NCBI GenBank assembly: GCA_035308565.1
Contig: DATGGK010000055.1
Coordinates: 1-64,000, forward strand
DNA length: 64,000 nucleotides
Direction: 5' to 3'
Source of the DNA: JANXLS01 sp035308565
GTDB lineage: Bacteria > Planctomycetota > SZUA-567 > H5-PLA8
The position numbers and the translations under genes were made by a program. Shown in pieces: positions 23,801 to 32,800 of the stretch. The notes under the pieces are model-generated. The model was given only the letters and a program-made list of their open reading frames with translations. It made no database searches and was not told the DNA's origin. The first letter of the stretch is position 1, and every line of letters begins with the position of its first letter.

Positions 23801-25717
23801 CTCGCCGACACCTCCTCGCCCGCGACGGCCGCCGCCGAATACCACGACGTGTACTTCGATTACACTTACCGCCCGTACACCTTCACGCCGTGGTTCTCCA
23901 GCCAATACCTCACCGCTAGCGCCGCCGCGGGCACGACGCAAACGTTTATGCTCGACACGCCGCTGGCCAACAGCAACCCCGCGTCGCTGACCGTGAATCT
24001 GTGGAGCTTGACGCAGAACAACAATGCGCCGCAAGACCACGCGCTGCAAGTCCTCGTCAACGGCCAGCCCGCCGGCCAAGCCTCGTGGAGCGGCGGCGAC
24101 AAAGCCATGACGCTCAGCTTCCAGTTGCCCGCCGGCGCGCTCAACGCCGGTTCGAATCAAATTGATTTGGTGACGCCGCCGCTGCCGAACGTGGACAGCC
24201 AGATCGCGTTCTTGCATTCGCTGACCATCGGCTACACGAAAGCGCTCGATGGATCGACGGCCGCCGACATCTACAATCCGTCGCTCGTCTCGAAGCTTTT
24301 CGAATTGAGCACCGTCTCCGCGCCGAACGTCTGGGTCGTCGATGAACGCTACCCCGATCGCGCCGCGCTTATTCCCTTCGAATCGCAACCCCAGCCCGAC
24401 GGCACGTATCGCCTGCGCTTCGATGCCGCGCCGGGCGGAAGCGGCCATTATCAAGTCGTTCCCTTCGGCCAGGAAAACGCGCCGCTCTCCGTCACCAAGC
24501 GCCAAGTCAAACCCGTCATCGGCGGCTTGAAATACATCGCCACCGGCCCGAACCAATTCAGCGCCGGCGTCCAGCCGCTGCTCGCGTCGCACACCAAAGA
24601 AGGCCTGCGCGCCGCGTTCGTCGATCAAGAACAACTCTTCGATTACTACAATTACGGACGCTACGGCCCGACCGCAATTCAGAGCATGGTCCGTTCCGCG
24701 CGCCCGCAATATTTGCTGCTTGTCGGCCGCACCACATACGACTACCACAACTACAGCGGCGCGAACGTCGATCCGATGTGCCCGACGTTCCTCGTCTCGA
24801 CCAGCTTCTGGGCGCAAGCCACGTCCGACTCGCTCTTCGGCGATCTCGGCCGCGGCATTCCCGAAGTCGCCGTGGGACGCTTGCCGGTCAACGACACCGG
24901 CGAACTCAGCGGCGCCGTCAGCCACATTTTGAATTACTCCGGCGCGCCCGCGTCCGGCGTCCGCATGCACGCCGTTGCCGATCAGCCCGATCCCGACGCC
25001 GGCGATTTCCCCGCGCAAGCAGACAGCCTCGCGCAAGCCCACTCCGATCTCGCGTGGCAGCGCAACTACCTCGGCGTCACCGCGCAGAATCCATCCGACG
25101 TCACCGCCGCGATGACCACCGCCGCCAACGGCGGCGCCGATTGGCTGCTCTACATCGGCCACGGCAACGCCCTGCATCTGGGCGCCGCCAATCGCCAGCT
25201 TCTGGGCCTCGACGATCTGCAAAACTGGACCGGCAACGTGGTCCTGCTGCAATCGACCTGCACCGCCAACTGGATGGCCAACGACGTGGCCGGCTACAAG
25301 AGCCTCGCGATCCAGGCGCTCACGCAGCCGCAAGGCGGCATCAGCGCCGGCATCGGCACGTCCTCGTACATGAACTCGGCCAACGCGACGGCGTTCATGG
25401 ACCAGTTGCTCAGCGGCAGCGCCAACGCTGCAACCAATCCACGCTGGGGCAACGTGCTGATGAAAACGCAGCAGTGGGCCTTCGCCCAATCCGGCGGCTT
25501 CAACGCCGACCTCGGCCGCACCGAGCAACTCTTCGGCGATCCGGCGATGCCGGTCTTCGCCAAAGCGGTTTCGCGCGCGAGCGCGGCGACGCCGGTGCCG
25601 CAGACTCAGACTTCGACGACAACAAGCGGCGCCGCAAAAACCAGCAGCGGCTCTTCGCCCACGGCGCCAAGCGCGACGAAAGCGCCAGGCAATTCCGTCG
25701 CGCCAGGCCAGTTCTAA
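11858..25717 (+). CDS. Giant PATR beta-helix protein with C-terminal gingipain-like (C25) peptidase domain
   Basis: ATG at 11858 is preferred over a GTG seven codons upstream because GAGGGAG precedes it by a normal spacing; product 4619 aa. A signal peptide (to about residue 30) is followed by some 3450 residues of Gly/Thr/Asn-rich sequence with many PATR motifs of the form LTKxGxGTLxLSGxNTYxGxTTINxGTL, predicted to form a long beta-helix stalk. At about 3660-3690 comes a fibronectin-like segment (LLSWTAISEYQNAGFNLYRR). The C-terminal part (about 4170-4560) is Peptidase C25-like, with YIGHGN (His4435) and QSTCTAN (Cys4468). Their spacing of 33 equals that of His211 and Cys244 in gingipain RgpB. 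No autotransporter barrel or PEP-CTERM is present; the protein ends SVAPGQF. It is inferred to be an exported adhesin carrying its own protease. Palindromic repeats interrupt it in frame at 22926-22964 and 23366-23485. A paralogue lies at 50305-59007. Confidence 0.88.
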   Translation: MIRISTAQSKVVALKAAFVLSVLCAAGAYAASGTWVPAAGGGWGTASNWNPAAVPGSAAGDIINIMTNITATATITLDANRTAGTIVLGDADGTNTFALTGNALTLNQTGGALFRFGAPGITTATTNSISSTITLASNARFYSTLASPQTLSGVISGAFSVTYDNDDGVTVIGPTALQGQFIASAANTYTGTTTINDVRVNATNAAGLGTGACTVTATGQVFLNSAITVANAMNITGNGWAETAAGQPFGALRIDSSGVISGAVTLASNASIGCNTGTGTVSGVVSGASSTLTKVGAGTLVLSGANTYGGGTTISSGVLQLNSAAGAGTGTITLGPTNTTANRLQINGGVTIANTVTIPQNVTGASATSGVISQTGTGQSRINGSVTVSGTPTTGGTFSGSATVGNELVLGGSILGTVPVTQIAGRVIYAGPSSLYSSLSVTGTALAGATNGVSSSAAVTLGGSGTGTLDLNGFDQSLSGLTFGTAATANTGIATIGARTLTLTGDINTVAQTTGVTAHAINATTGTLSFGATPHNLVINDTPAQDDLVISGANITASGGLTQSGAGTLAMNGVNMNGILTVSAGSTLATGKFNTNGSLTTTGLTFLTGASNVRMKIGATNTDLITVNGPLVTGGTTTLNLTQFGGNLTAGTYPLIKYTGTSPGLSGFALAPVGHTTSTLVDTGTAIALSVTANDQVIWDGTNSGNWQTGVTGNWKLATPLTATDYIDGDDVVFNDNPTNPVITIPNNVTPSRITFNNATTAYSLTGTGTSGILGSTGLTLNGAGLVTLNGVNSYGGATTINAGTLEVVRTTAANTLVNTSGVTIAAPGTLKLDSANVDFTFDRNIGGTGTVLIDTATGGTAAAHGVTISGTNTGFTGLWKLTPTGAGASGTFRTVDSSTNQTTMGTANIEVDAGGQLWHNASLTNNIVITGTGFSETGGGTPAAAPTTLANGVYVGTGTTPFSYGGIGAVRMDNGTTLSGNIVTNGNAKVMAFGGTGTLSGTITSTNTTDVLYFGGGTTTTTSTHIITGNLNAAHVTVNSGSAATATTQLLQIGNNTASGTLSTPETVLFGQSACTAELRFSRSDGYTMASGQTIVGGAATSADLLRTKVTINTTGTGFNIGTVGANTIGLSDGTNGGYLSVANVATGGILNIGSQASIAVNQLYVGDNASCNGTVNQVAGSVVNVIGQVRVGHFATETSTYNMQGGTLTLIGPSSLNTPSVAAAGGNGTNGDNNLNTLATAAVVGGGIYVGIDGTGVFNHTGGTVTTNWLVMDNRTDTPAGQNMPDGIDRYNLSGASSVLAIRSAWGLIQRNPSSAVSFGGGTIRIDNSGTGGPANNTGPNIVVPLDATIDTVTGSTTTLDTNAAVNTGNAFTLTRDIRGTGTLALIGGGTLNFNPTAATQNIAAKLTGSVNLVKLATTANSITTISGSGAGYTGNITVSAGRLNVPNDLGAGSITVADTASLGGEPVNVTTLTLGATTGCTLFYDPTTAGAITTSSLVVNGTVALDVSALPTGLGPFTVINYTTRSGAGTFVAANAGTYRGAPVITDTGTSITITFAGSNLTWTGAAGTAWNLNSALNWVDPTPTQTVFFNGDSVTFPEGGLNPAIALAGTLYPFGVTVNNTTTNYTFTASAGNQLSGSTGLIKTGTGTLTLTGPELFNGPTTVGGGTVVINAATSLGSGNTGNNLIISGGGKLSYTTAGALDFGVNRNITVGTGGGSISFNNATAENITISGNLVGTGPDNLSFASASTAAGTYILSGVNSAFAGSLSVDAASTGITTLRILYPQSAPGGGSITVNYPPNGASGNATTLDMPGTTLPAGVTLNLTSFLNGAVSLRTQVTCNSGVCNLNGPLVCSGTAIIQFSPNTNCVMNINGNVTAGAGGFNGPSSVFFVRGNGTGFVNGVINLPGGNVDKTDAATWQFNTPGGNWASTGVLSTGSVKIGANDALATNALLNIGQGSDNAASLFDLNGFNQTVNGLTWTAGNGNSARGVGNTGATPSTLTLNSATDYVYGAVTGITGGNITGNIAIVKNGTNTQTFSGPTYSYTGNVTVNSGTLVAGGNVTSTALGNPTVAGRTVTVNSPGILSFTTNNVFGNGIGNANLPAVTVSSTLTSTRYNVLGNLTLNGALLTQASTDTGIYQGFQFLGGVTVGGTAASSITTTNAKGNHLAANTVFSVADVTGDSNPDLIVNTPLIDQSGDFASAAGGLTKTGAGTMSVTAAANTFTGPITVNAGTLSFSGTLATPAAVAVNSGGALQFASNLGAGGAANTVSVNNGKLSFTGAASGTLNTNNVITLGAGTDTLDVANTVTLSLPAGIANSSTGNLVKTGPGTLAVTGNVNLNGGSTTVSGGTLQASFGTNGTSTINVAGGASLKLIDANSTPTPTPVTLTLSATPGALTVGGGAHLGLELGAAGTNDEIVVAPGGTAVTSGTITLDLIAVSGFAGGSFNLLAADSGLKPAGVNYVLGTAPQGFNYTITATDTLVKLQADQLVTRYWTGNNGFSWTATGPTNWSDDSAGLIADTPPNAGKTGIFSASSNTNLVITTTVDSPFVLDSMQFISTLATQVNIGPGIAGTLTFTPSSAANGLSVGSSAGIVNNLTPVTLGANQTWFVDGTGSNGSAYNQSGDLAFNNTLTKTGAGLVSLSGNGTGSATVTLAGGTLALNSPTAIGNGTLIIQPGTTLDNTLGAPNALTANNPQTWNGSFTFAGSADLDMGTGAVTANGGPIVTVNGGNFTVGGVITGTSLTKAGGGTLIANGNNNLSSSLTVNGGTLSMNGNNTLGPVTVNTGGTLTLSGANTIGTGVTLAGGTININANSVLGVNPFTIGTNSTLNNTSGSAHLLSANNVQSWGTAFTFLGASDLNLGTGAVTMNPSTNVNATAGTLTVGGVISGITLTKSGGGTLALGALNAYTGNTVLDGGTLRYLVDAPNIKTLQFGAANGSVNTSNLDLSNANMTATSLLVVTNNAVASTISIGTGKTLSVTGPFTMGYDAGGGTGATFSNLTVSGAGTLSLTSPTVTVGVNQAATNAAYWSAPTLDVTALTSFTSTNTTFNVGVGTTSQGPGTVLLSNTANTIVASTLTVGDTGGNNGRGTGTLRFGTGTNVIQADAFNIGRGKNTGPGVVNFASQTAGSPGTVTVTNKAGTGPTVLTVGFNNGTATAGGAVGTLDLRGHASTVSVSTMVVGSNNMTSNTGGVSGTVNFDTGTFTVTTLSMGTKTAAGTGGATGTLTVGGGAFTINTGGSFLLGSQATAGTAAATLNVNGGTFTSNADITQGGGTTTSTITVNGGTLDMTSHNIGGATPINVVDFQSGTVRNIKEINAGAFPLSKSTGGTLIVDGTNTYTGGTTINGGTLQIAPGSTLGSVNATLTASNGTLDLDGNNLIVGNFNGLSGTIVNNLDLTNKTLTIGSNNATGGSFSGAIFDNNNATTGTLAITKIGNGTQTLNGTTFNTGATTVSAGTLIVGLSGTISNSAVTVNTGAILRGVGTVANVTTAGGTLFPGTGNYHDANPAFAANQILNVSGASTVDLSAGRFGVLLVPGVGAGFVTQLSVPTGTVKLGGASVLSVGAQDAGVTNTYGPTGMQYVVITQTTASITNSFASLFGTAVTGTSPPFTVHYFNGGAAGTEVSSATAGGLLAPLPADTVLLAYTGGSVTPAKIANFSAKPSGAGVLLSWTAISEYQNAGFNLYRRAATRRAATARERDGIAAASAWTKVNPALIAGRITNAASKEYAFYDWASEGAFDYKLESMSLSGEIETQLPLAENIRIENATSDVNADGLNAAVASLDVALATARAQQASAKFAALPGSVQIPGTPSAASALARQIDGSLVMPATIAVGRASEPVQPVQSSATAMREANGAASSQPALDAHAGDASYAVGARWFTASSAKSPSFTSAKVLYSASGVMRIPQSALPAGFNINRLSIQREGVSLPALAVTSDALIVYGAGYSDDYTDKDALFLRSTNGATSAGTIQHAQGLFEGLADTSSPATAAAEYHDVYFDYTYRPYTFTPWFSSQYLTASAAAGTTQTFMLDTPLANSNPASLTVNLWSLTQNNNAPQDHALQVLVNGQPAGQASWSGGDKAMTLSFQLPAGALNAGSNQIDLVTPPLPNVDSQIAFLHSLTIGYTKALDGSTAADIYNPSLVSKLFELSTVSAPNVWVVDERYPDRAALIPFESQPQPDGTYRLRFDAAPGGSGHYQVVPFGQENAPLSVTKRQVKPVIGGLKYIATGPNQFSAGVQPLLASHTKEGLRAAFVDQEQLFDYYNYGRYGPTAIQSMVRSARPQYLLLVGRTTYDYHNYSGANVDPMCPTFLVSTSFWAQATSDSLFGDLGRGIPEVAVGRLPVNDTGELSGAVSHILNYSGAPASGVRMHAVADQPDPDAGDFPAQADSLAQAHSDLAWQRNYLGVTAQNPSDVTAAMTTAANGGADWLLYIGHGNALHLGAANRQLLGLDDLQNWTGNVVLLQSTCTANWMANDVAGYKSLAIQALTQPQGGISAGIGTSSYMNSANATAFMDQLLSGSANAATNPRWGNVLMKTQQWAFAQSGGFNADLGRTEQLFGDPAMPVFAKAVSRASAATPVPQTQTSTTTSGAAKTSSGSSPTAPSATKAPGNSVAPGQF
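22926..22964 (+). repeat. Repeat family C inside the first PATR-C25 gene
   Basis: GAGCCGCGACC occurs at 22926-22936 and again, within a full 24-base unit ending AAGGGAGCGGG, at 22941-22964. It is translated as RRAATRRAATARERD, between YRR and W-K-V-N-P-A-L, which in the paralogue are joined by a shorter, family D repeat. A related family C unit lies at 52591-52614. Confidence 0.7.
23366..23485 (+). repeat. REPIN-like element, family B, in frame in the first PATR-C25 gene
   Basis: The left end GTAGGACGAGCC...GCCCGTCC (23366-23390) is a hairpin. The right end (23458-23485) starts GGACGCG and ends GACGCGTCCTAC, so the unit is bounded by GTAG and CTAC like the family A element at 9350-9424. The spacer contains CCAATCCAGCG, a string also found in the family A spacer. 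The 120 bases equal 40 codons. The right end lies at the same protein position as the family B copy in the paralogue (LDxxxGxxSYA). Confidence 0.75.
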
Positions 25718-25765
25718 TTTGCCCTGTAAATGCCGACAATGGGGCCTCTATGGGACCAGCATCTA

Positions 25766-26461
25766 TTAATCGCGCAGGGCGGCGATGGCTTCGACGCGGC
25801 TGGACACTTTCAGGGTTTTGAACATGTTGCGCAAATGCGCGCGGATGGTGTGGTACGAAATTTTCAACTGGCGCGAGATTTCCTTGTTGCTCATGCCGCG
25901 CGCCATGAGCACGTACACTCTCGTCTCAGCGGGAGTCAATCCGTGGCGCAGCGCGGTGGCGACAAGTTCAGCTTCGGTGGTGGCGATGGGGTTGCCAGGA
26001 GTCAAGCGCACGAGGACCAGCGAATCGGAGTGATCGCCGGCGATGGGCGTACAATTGAGGCGATAAACTTCGCCCGCGCGCGCCTGCCAGGTTTCCGCGC
26101 TTGCGGATGCGGCGGCTCGATTGCAGCCTTTCAAAAAATCCTTCACGCGTTCTTCTTGCGGAGTATGGTCGGTTGCCGCCGCGATTAATTTCGCCGCGCC
26201 GCCGGAGGCGAAGACCAGTTGCGGCGCGATGGCATCGAGTTTGACGACGGCGAGAGGATCTTTGACAAAAGCGACCATGGCCAACATGCTGCGCATGCGC
26301 GTGCCCAGCGCATCGCTTTTGTCCGCGGTGGAGCGATGTGTGGAATCACCATCATGACAAGCCTGATTGAGCGCCGCTTCGATTGCGCCGCCATCCGGCT
26401 TTCCAGATAAACTTAACGCTTCGTGAAGTCTGCGTAAACTTTCCAGATCGCGAGGTGTCAT
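25766..26461 (-). CDS. LuxR-type transcriptional regulator
   Basis: The C-terminal 60 residues form a clear LuxR/FixJ helix-turn-helix (LTPAETRVYVLMARGMSNKEISRQL, then YHTIRAHLRNMFKTLKV). The preceding about 170 residues show no receiver-domain signature and may form a sensory or PAS-like domain; I do not recognise it. The start is set at ATG 26461, with AGGGAAG nearby, giving 231 aa; a longer frame to 26635 adds sequence without coding character. It is convergent with the first PATR-C25 gene (48-base gap) and divergent from the CotH gene, and a 22-bp perfect palindrome lies about 120 bases upstream. Control of one of these surface-protein genes is a reasonable guess from context only. Confidence 0.82.
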   Translation of the reverse strand: MTPRDLESLRRLHEALSLSGKPDGGAIEAALNQACHDGDSTHRSTADKSDALGTRMRSMLAMVAFVKDPLAVVKLDAIAPQLVFASGGAAKLIAAATDHTPQEERVKDFLKGCNRAAASASAETWQARAGEVYRLNCTPIAGDHSDSLVLVRLTPGNPIATTEAELVATALRHGLTPAETRVYVLMARGMSNKEISRQLKISYHTIRAHLRNMFKTLKVSSRVEAIAALRD

Positions 26462-26582
26462 TGTGCTTCCCTGTGCGGCAGCAAAATACTGAGATAAATC
26501 CAAAACAGTGACTGCGATGATTGGTCCTAGACTACACTTTCTTAGAATACGTGCAAGCAAATATGCTGGATGACAAAAATTC

Positions 26583-26604
26583 ATATAGGCCAAATGGCCT
26601 ATAT
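26583..26604. promoter_or_regulatory. 22-bp perfect palindrome, candidate operator
   Basis: Nine-base arms ATATAGGCC / GGCCTATAT flank AAAT. It lies in the 374-base gap between the divergent LuxR-type and CotH genes, an arrangement typical of an operator for a dimeric regulator. No copy was noticed elsewhere in the window. It could instead be a stem in the regulator's leader. Confidence 0.5.
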
Positions 26605-26762
26605 CAGCGAACGTTTCGAGGCGAAACGTAGCCATTTATTCGCTTATGGATGATCGGGGGTGATTGGCACTTTATGAATTATTTCGCGTTCGGCTGAACG
26701 AAATGAATTTAAATGCGGCGCAAGTTGAGAAAACTTGGCCGCTTAAAGTCCGGTTCCTATCA

Positions 26763-26768
26763 TATAAT
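26763..26768 (+). promoter_or_regulatory. -10-like TATAAT upstream of the CotH gene
   Basis: A perfect TATAAT, 67 bases before the CotH start, in AT-rich sequence. No good -35 is seen at 16-18 bases upstream, so the assignment rests on the -10 alone. Nothing else gene-like is present in 26462-26835. Confidence 0.4.
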
Positions 26769-26835
26769 GGAGTATTGCAATTGTGTGAAGCACGGGTAAA
26801 GTTCACTCCTAACTTTCCTTTATGGGACACCGCAA

Positions 26836-29800
26836 ATGGCCAACATTCGTACCGGTGTAATTCTTGCGCTGGCGTGCACGGCGGCGCAACTATTTGGACA
26901 GACTCCCGCGGAGTATCCGTCGGGCGCGCTTCAAAGTCAGGGCCTGCTTTACAAATTCTACACAAACACCAGCACCGACGGCACGCTGCCAACGCCCACG
27001 CCTACCGCGATGGAGGCGCTCACGGCAACCAGCAGCGGCGTGGTGAGCAATTTTCTGCTCGATCCGCGCGGATCGGTCACAACCAATTTCAGCTTCGAGT
27101 ACACGGGGTATGTCAACATTCCCACGGCGGGCGTGTGGACGTTCGCGACGAATTCCGACGACGGCACCGTGCTGTACATCAGCGGAATTCAAGTCGTCGC
27201 GAATAACTATTCGCAAGGCGCGACAAGAAGATCGGGGACCATCGACATCGGCGCGGGCTTGCACGCGATCAAAGTTCAATATGGGCAGGGCGGCGGCGCG
27301 TACAGCCTTGCGGTCACGTACATAGGCCCGGCGGGTTCAAGCGTTCCGAGCGAAGTTGCGATTCCGAATACGGCGCTGTATTACATTCCGCCGACGGCCA
27401 CTCCAACCATCTCGCCCGCCAATAACAAAATTGGCACGCCCACTTTCCAAATGTCGCTGGCCGACACCACGCCGGGCGCGGCGATGTACTACACGACCAA
27501 CGGCACAACGCCGACGACCGCGTCCACGCTTTACACCGGGCCGGTGACGTTGTCCATACCAGTGACGGTCAATGCGATTGCAAAGGCGGCCAATTACGAT
27601 AATAGCTTTGTCGCGACGACCAGCTTTGTCACGTCGGCAGCGCCGGCCAACGATAATTTCGCCAACGCGGTCAACCTTGGCAGTTCAATGCCGCTCACGG
27701 TCAACGGAACGAATTTGAACGCGACCTGGGAAGCAGGCGAGCCCAATCATGGCAACGGTGACGGGCAGAGTTCGATTTGGTACAAGTGGATCGCGCCGTC
27801 AACGGGCAGCGTTTATATTTCAACGGCGGGCAGCGCGTTCGATACGACGCTGGCTGTTTATACGGGCACGGCGGTGAACGCGCTGACGTTGGTAGGGCAA
27901 AACGACGATGCGATCGGCGACAATCCCAACCCGGGCACGGGTTCAACCAGTCTGGTCGCGATACAGGCGGCCGCCGGCACGACTTATTACATTGCCATCG
28001 ACGGATTGCAAGGCGCTCAAGGGAACACAACACTGAGCATTTCGGCGGGCGCGGTGCTTTCGGTCGTGGCCACCACGCCCAATGCCAGCGAAACCGGGCC
28101 GGTCAGCGGCGTGTTCACCATTACGCGCACGGGCAACACCAGCGCCGCGTTCTATTGCAATTTCAGTCTGGACGGAACGGCGATCAAAAGCATCGATTAC
28201 TTGCGCCCGGTGGATGATTTCATCGCATTTTCCGCGGGGCAAACGTCTGCCACGGTGACCATCACCCCGGTTGATAATTTCATGTACCAAGGCCCCGTCA
28301 CGGTTGTGTTGAGTTTTTTACCCAGCGATTATTTCGAAGTGAATCCGGCTCAAGCCACGGCGACGGTCACCATTGCGGACAACGAAACGGCGACGTCCGG
28401 CACGGTCAAAGACACAAGCTTCAGTGTCAAACGCGGGTTTTATACTGCACCGATTGACGTGGCGATTACCACCGCAACCGCGGGCGCGTCCATTCGCTAC
28501 ACGCTGGACGGCACGATGCCCACACCCGTGTACGGCATAGTCTACACTGGACCGATTCACATCACCGGCACCACGACGCTGCGCGCGATGGCCTACAAAG
28601 CCGGGATGAACCCGACCAATGTGGACACGCAAACGTATTTGTACACAGCCGACATCATCACGCAGTGCCCGACGGGCGCGGCGCCGAATGCGAACTGGCC
28701 GGCGGCAGGCACGATTCCGCCCGTCGGCCAGACCATTAATTACGGCATGGATCCAAATATTGTGAACAACGCCGAGTGGAGCGGCACGATTCAAAACGAC
28801 TTGAAGACAATCCCTTCGTTCTGCGTGTCGATGAAGTTGGGGGATTTGTTCGATTCCACCACTGGCATTTACGCCAATCCATCGGGCGACAGCTTCGTTT
28901 GGGAACGCCCCTGCGCGCTTGAACTGGTCGATCCCAACAACTCAGCCAACAATTGGGGCGAGTTGTGCGGGATCCGCATCCGTGGCGGTTACAGCCGCAA
29001 TCCGGGCAATCCCAAACATGCGTTCCGCATCTTTTTCCGCAGCGATTACAACAAGGGCACGCTGCAGCAACCCATCTTCGGCCCGCCGCCGGCGCAGCAG
29101 AAGATCGATGCGTTCGACATCCGCTGCGACCAGAATTATTCGTGGAGTTTCGAAGGCAACCGGGCCCAGGAGTGCTTCATGCGCGACAATTTCTCGCGCG
29201 ATTCGCAGTTGGCGATCAGCGGGTTTGGCTGCCGCGGCGATTATTATCATCTTTACATCGATGGCATTTATTGGGGCCTGTACAATTCAGACGAACGCGG
29301 CGAACAGGGCTGGGCGGCGAATTATTTCGGCGGCAACAAAGCGGATTACGACATCATCAAGTCGCAGACGGACACAGGCTATACCATCTTCGCATCAAAC
29401 GGCGACATGAACGCCTGGAACCGGCTGTGGAAGGCGTGCAAAGATGGTCTCTCCACGAACGCCGCCTACTACAAAATTCAGGGAAAGAATCCCGACGGCA
29501 CGCCTAATCCAACGTACGAAAACCTGCTCGAAATCGACGACTTGATCGACTACATGCTGGTGATTTATTATGGCGGGAATCTGGATTCGCCGATTTCGCA
29601 ATTCCTGAACAACCAGGAGCCGAATAACTTCTTCGGACAGCGCAATCGAAATGGAAATGCCGGCTTCCGGTTCACCATCCACGACGCGGAGCACACACTG
29701 TTGGATGTGAACGCCAATCGCCTCGGCCCGTGGCCGGCGGGCGACACGGTCCAGTATAGCAATCCGCAGTGGATGTTCCAGCAGTGCGAGGTGAACGCCG

Positions 29801-32800
29801 AATTCCGCATGAGAGTCGCCGACCACATGCGCAAACATTTCTTCAACGGCGGCGCGTTCACGCCGGCGCCGTGCATCGCGCGCTTTAATGCGCGCAAAGC
29901 GCAGCTTGACCGCGCCGTGGTTGGCGAATCGGCGCGCTGGGGCGATTCCAAGACCACGCCGGCCTGCACGCGCGACGATTGGGTCGCCGCCTGCAACACT
30001 GTCCTCAACAATTTCTTCCCCGGGCGCACCCAAGTCGTGATCAACCAGTTCATCGCAGCGGGATTGTATCCCTCGCTGAGCGCGCCGAATTATTCGCAGT
30101 ACGGCGGGAACATCACGAGCGGCTTTGTGTGCACGATCAGCAACCCGAACGCAACGGGCACGATCTACTACACGACCGATGGTTCTGATCCGCGCAAAGT
30201 CGGCGGGTCTATTAATTCGACGGCCGTTGCGGGCGGGACGGTTTCCAAGAATGTCACGATGAACGGCACAGTGACGCTGCGCGCGCGGATTTACGACGGG
30301 ACCAACTGGAGCGCGCTGCAAGACAACACGTTTACCGCGCCGCAGGATTTCTCGACGCTGAAGGTGACCGAGATCATGTACAACCCGCCGGATTTCGATG
30401 GCGTGGACGGGCAGCAGTTCGAATTCATCGAATTGAAGAACACCGGTTCCGTGGCGCTGAATTTGAGCGGCGCGCAATTCACGTCCGGCATTGTGTACAC
30501 CTTCCCCAGCGGCGCGGTGATCAACCCCGGCCAGTTTATCGTTCTCGCCTCCAACCCGCAGCAATTTGCGATCAAATATCCGGGCATCACGCCTTATGCT
30601 GCGTACAGCGGGCAATTGAGCAATTCCGGCGGCACCATCACGCTCCAATACTCGACCGGCGCCACGATCTTCTCGTTCTCGTACAACGACGCCGCTCCGT
30701 GGCCGGTCGTTGCCGATGGACTGGGATTCTCACTCGTGCCTAAAGAGGGTGCGGTGAGCGCCGGCTATGGCGATTACAATTATTGGCGCGCCAGCACCAA
30801 CATGGGCGGGTCGCCGGGCGCGGACGATCCGGCCAGCACCTTTGGCAAAGTTCTGATCAACGAAGCGCTGACGCACGTGACGCCGCCCGCGCAGGAGTAC
30901 ATCGAATTGTACAACGCGGGCACGACCACGGTGGACATCAGCGGCTGGTATTTGACCGACGACCGGCACACCCCGCAGAAATTCAAAATCCCCAGCGGCA
31001 CGATCCTCAACGCAAACTCGTACATTTATTTCACGGACGCTCAATACAATCCGACGCCCGGAGTAGGCACGAGTTTCGCGCTGGACTCGCACGGCGAGGA
31101 AGTGTTCGTCTTCTCGGCGGATTCGACCGGCGCGCTCACCGGCTACTCGCACGGATTTACCTTTGGCGCGGCGCAGAATCCGGTGGCGTTTGGGCGCTAC
31201 ACGATCAGCACGGGCGCGGACCAATTCGTGAGACAAGCATCGAACACGCCGGGGCAGGTGAATTCCGGGCCGGCGGTGGGGCCGTTGGTGTTCAGCGAAG
31301 TGATGTATCAGCCCGCGGCGGGCGGCGACCAATTCATCGAAATCCTGAACATCACCAACAGTCCCGTGCCGCTCTACGACCCGGCAAATCCCGCGAACAC
31401 GTGGCTGATTGACGGCATCGGATTTACTTTTCCACAGAACATCACGGTGGCGGCGAACGGTTTGTTCCTGGTGACGGGCATCGATCCAACGGTCTTCCGC
31501 GCCAAATACAGTGTCCCGGCGGGCATTCCAATCTACGGGCCTTGGACCGGAACGCTTTCGACGAGCGGCGAACACATCGAATTGCAGAAGCCCGACAATC
31601 CCGATCCCGTGCAGGGCGGCGGCGTGTATGTGCCGTATGTTGCCGTCGAGGCGCTCGACTACGCCAACACCGCGCCGTGGCCGCTGGAAGCGGCGGGAAC
31701 TGGGCCGTCGCTGGTGCGCATCAATCCGCTCACCTACAGCAACGATCCGATCAATTGGAAGAAGAGTTCGACCAACGGCGGTTCGCCGGGCACGTCCGAT
31801 CAGTTGATTCCGTCGGCGCCGGCGAATCTGGCGGCGGCGGTCCAGTCGTACAAGACCATTAATTTGACATGGACTGCCACGTCCGGCAACGAAACGAGTT
31901 TCACGCTGCAGCGCAGTCTTGACGGAACTAACTGGTCTTCGCTGAATCCGCTGGGCGCGAACGTGACGTTTTTCCAGGACACGGGGTTGACGGCGTCCAC
32001 TCAATTTTATTACCGCGTTTACGCCAGCAATTCGTTTGGCGATTCGGGATTTTCGAATGTGGTCACGGCCTCGACGCCCGCGCCGCCGCCGCCCAATGCG
32101 CCGACGGTGCTGGTGGCGATCACCATGACGCAAAGCAAACTGCGTTTGGAGTGGAGCGACGGGAGCGACAACGAAGATGGATTTAAAGTCGAGCGCAGTC
32201 AGGATGGCATCAATAATTGGACCGAAATCGGATCGACGCCGACGGACACCACCGTTTATTACGAGCAGAATCTCGCGCCGAACACGATCTATTATTACCG
32301 CGTGCGGGCCTTCAACGCCTACGGCTATTCCGCCTACACGAATGTGGCGCAAGGTTCCACGGAGGCGCCGCGTTTCGTGAAGGGGCACACGAACGGGAAT
32401 TTCATTCGTGGGCACAAGGCCTCGGTTTTTGTCGATCTCGATTCGCCCGGCAACGAGCAGACGATCGCGTTCAGCTTGAATTACAACACGGTGTTGCTGG
32501 CCAATCCGGTTGTGCTGCCCGCGGCTGGGATTGGATCGAACGTAACGATCACGCCGAACCTTGCCGGCGCGGCGGTGGGCGTGACGGTCGGATTCAATGA
32601 CGGATCGACGTTCCCCGTCGGCGTAAAAGGCCTGGTCGAAATCCGCTTCGACGCGCTGATCACGGGCACGGCGTCGAGCTCCACGGCGATCTTCGGCGAC
32701 ACGCCGACGGCGCGCGCGATTCTGGACGCGAGCGGGCAGCCGATGGAAGGCAGCACCGTGGACATCCCGCTGACGTTCGTTCCGAATTCGACGCCTGTGG

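Noticed and set aside
21491..25528. 1345-codon minus-strand frame inside the first PATR-C25 gene
   Set aside because: Arg/Gly/Asp-rich translation without domains; antisense to a gene with clear domains. An effect of GC-rich codon use.
25718..25765. Bidirectional terminator between convergent genes
   Set aside because: No stem with a T-run can be seen in the 48-base gap.
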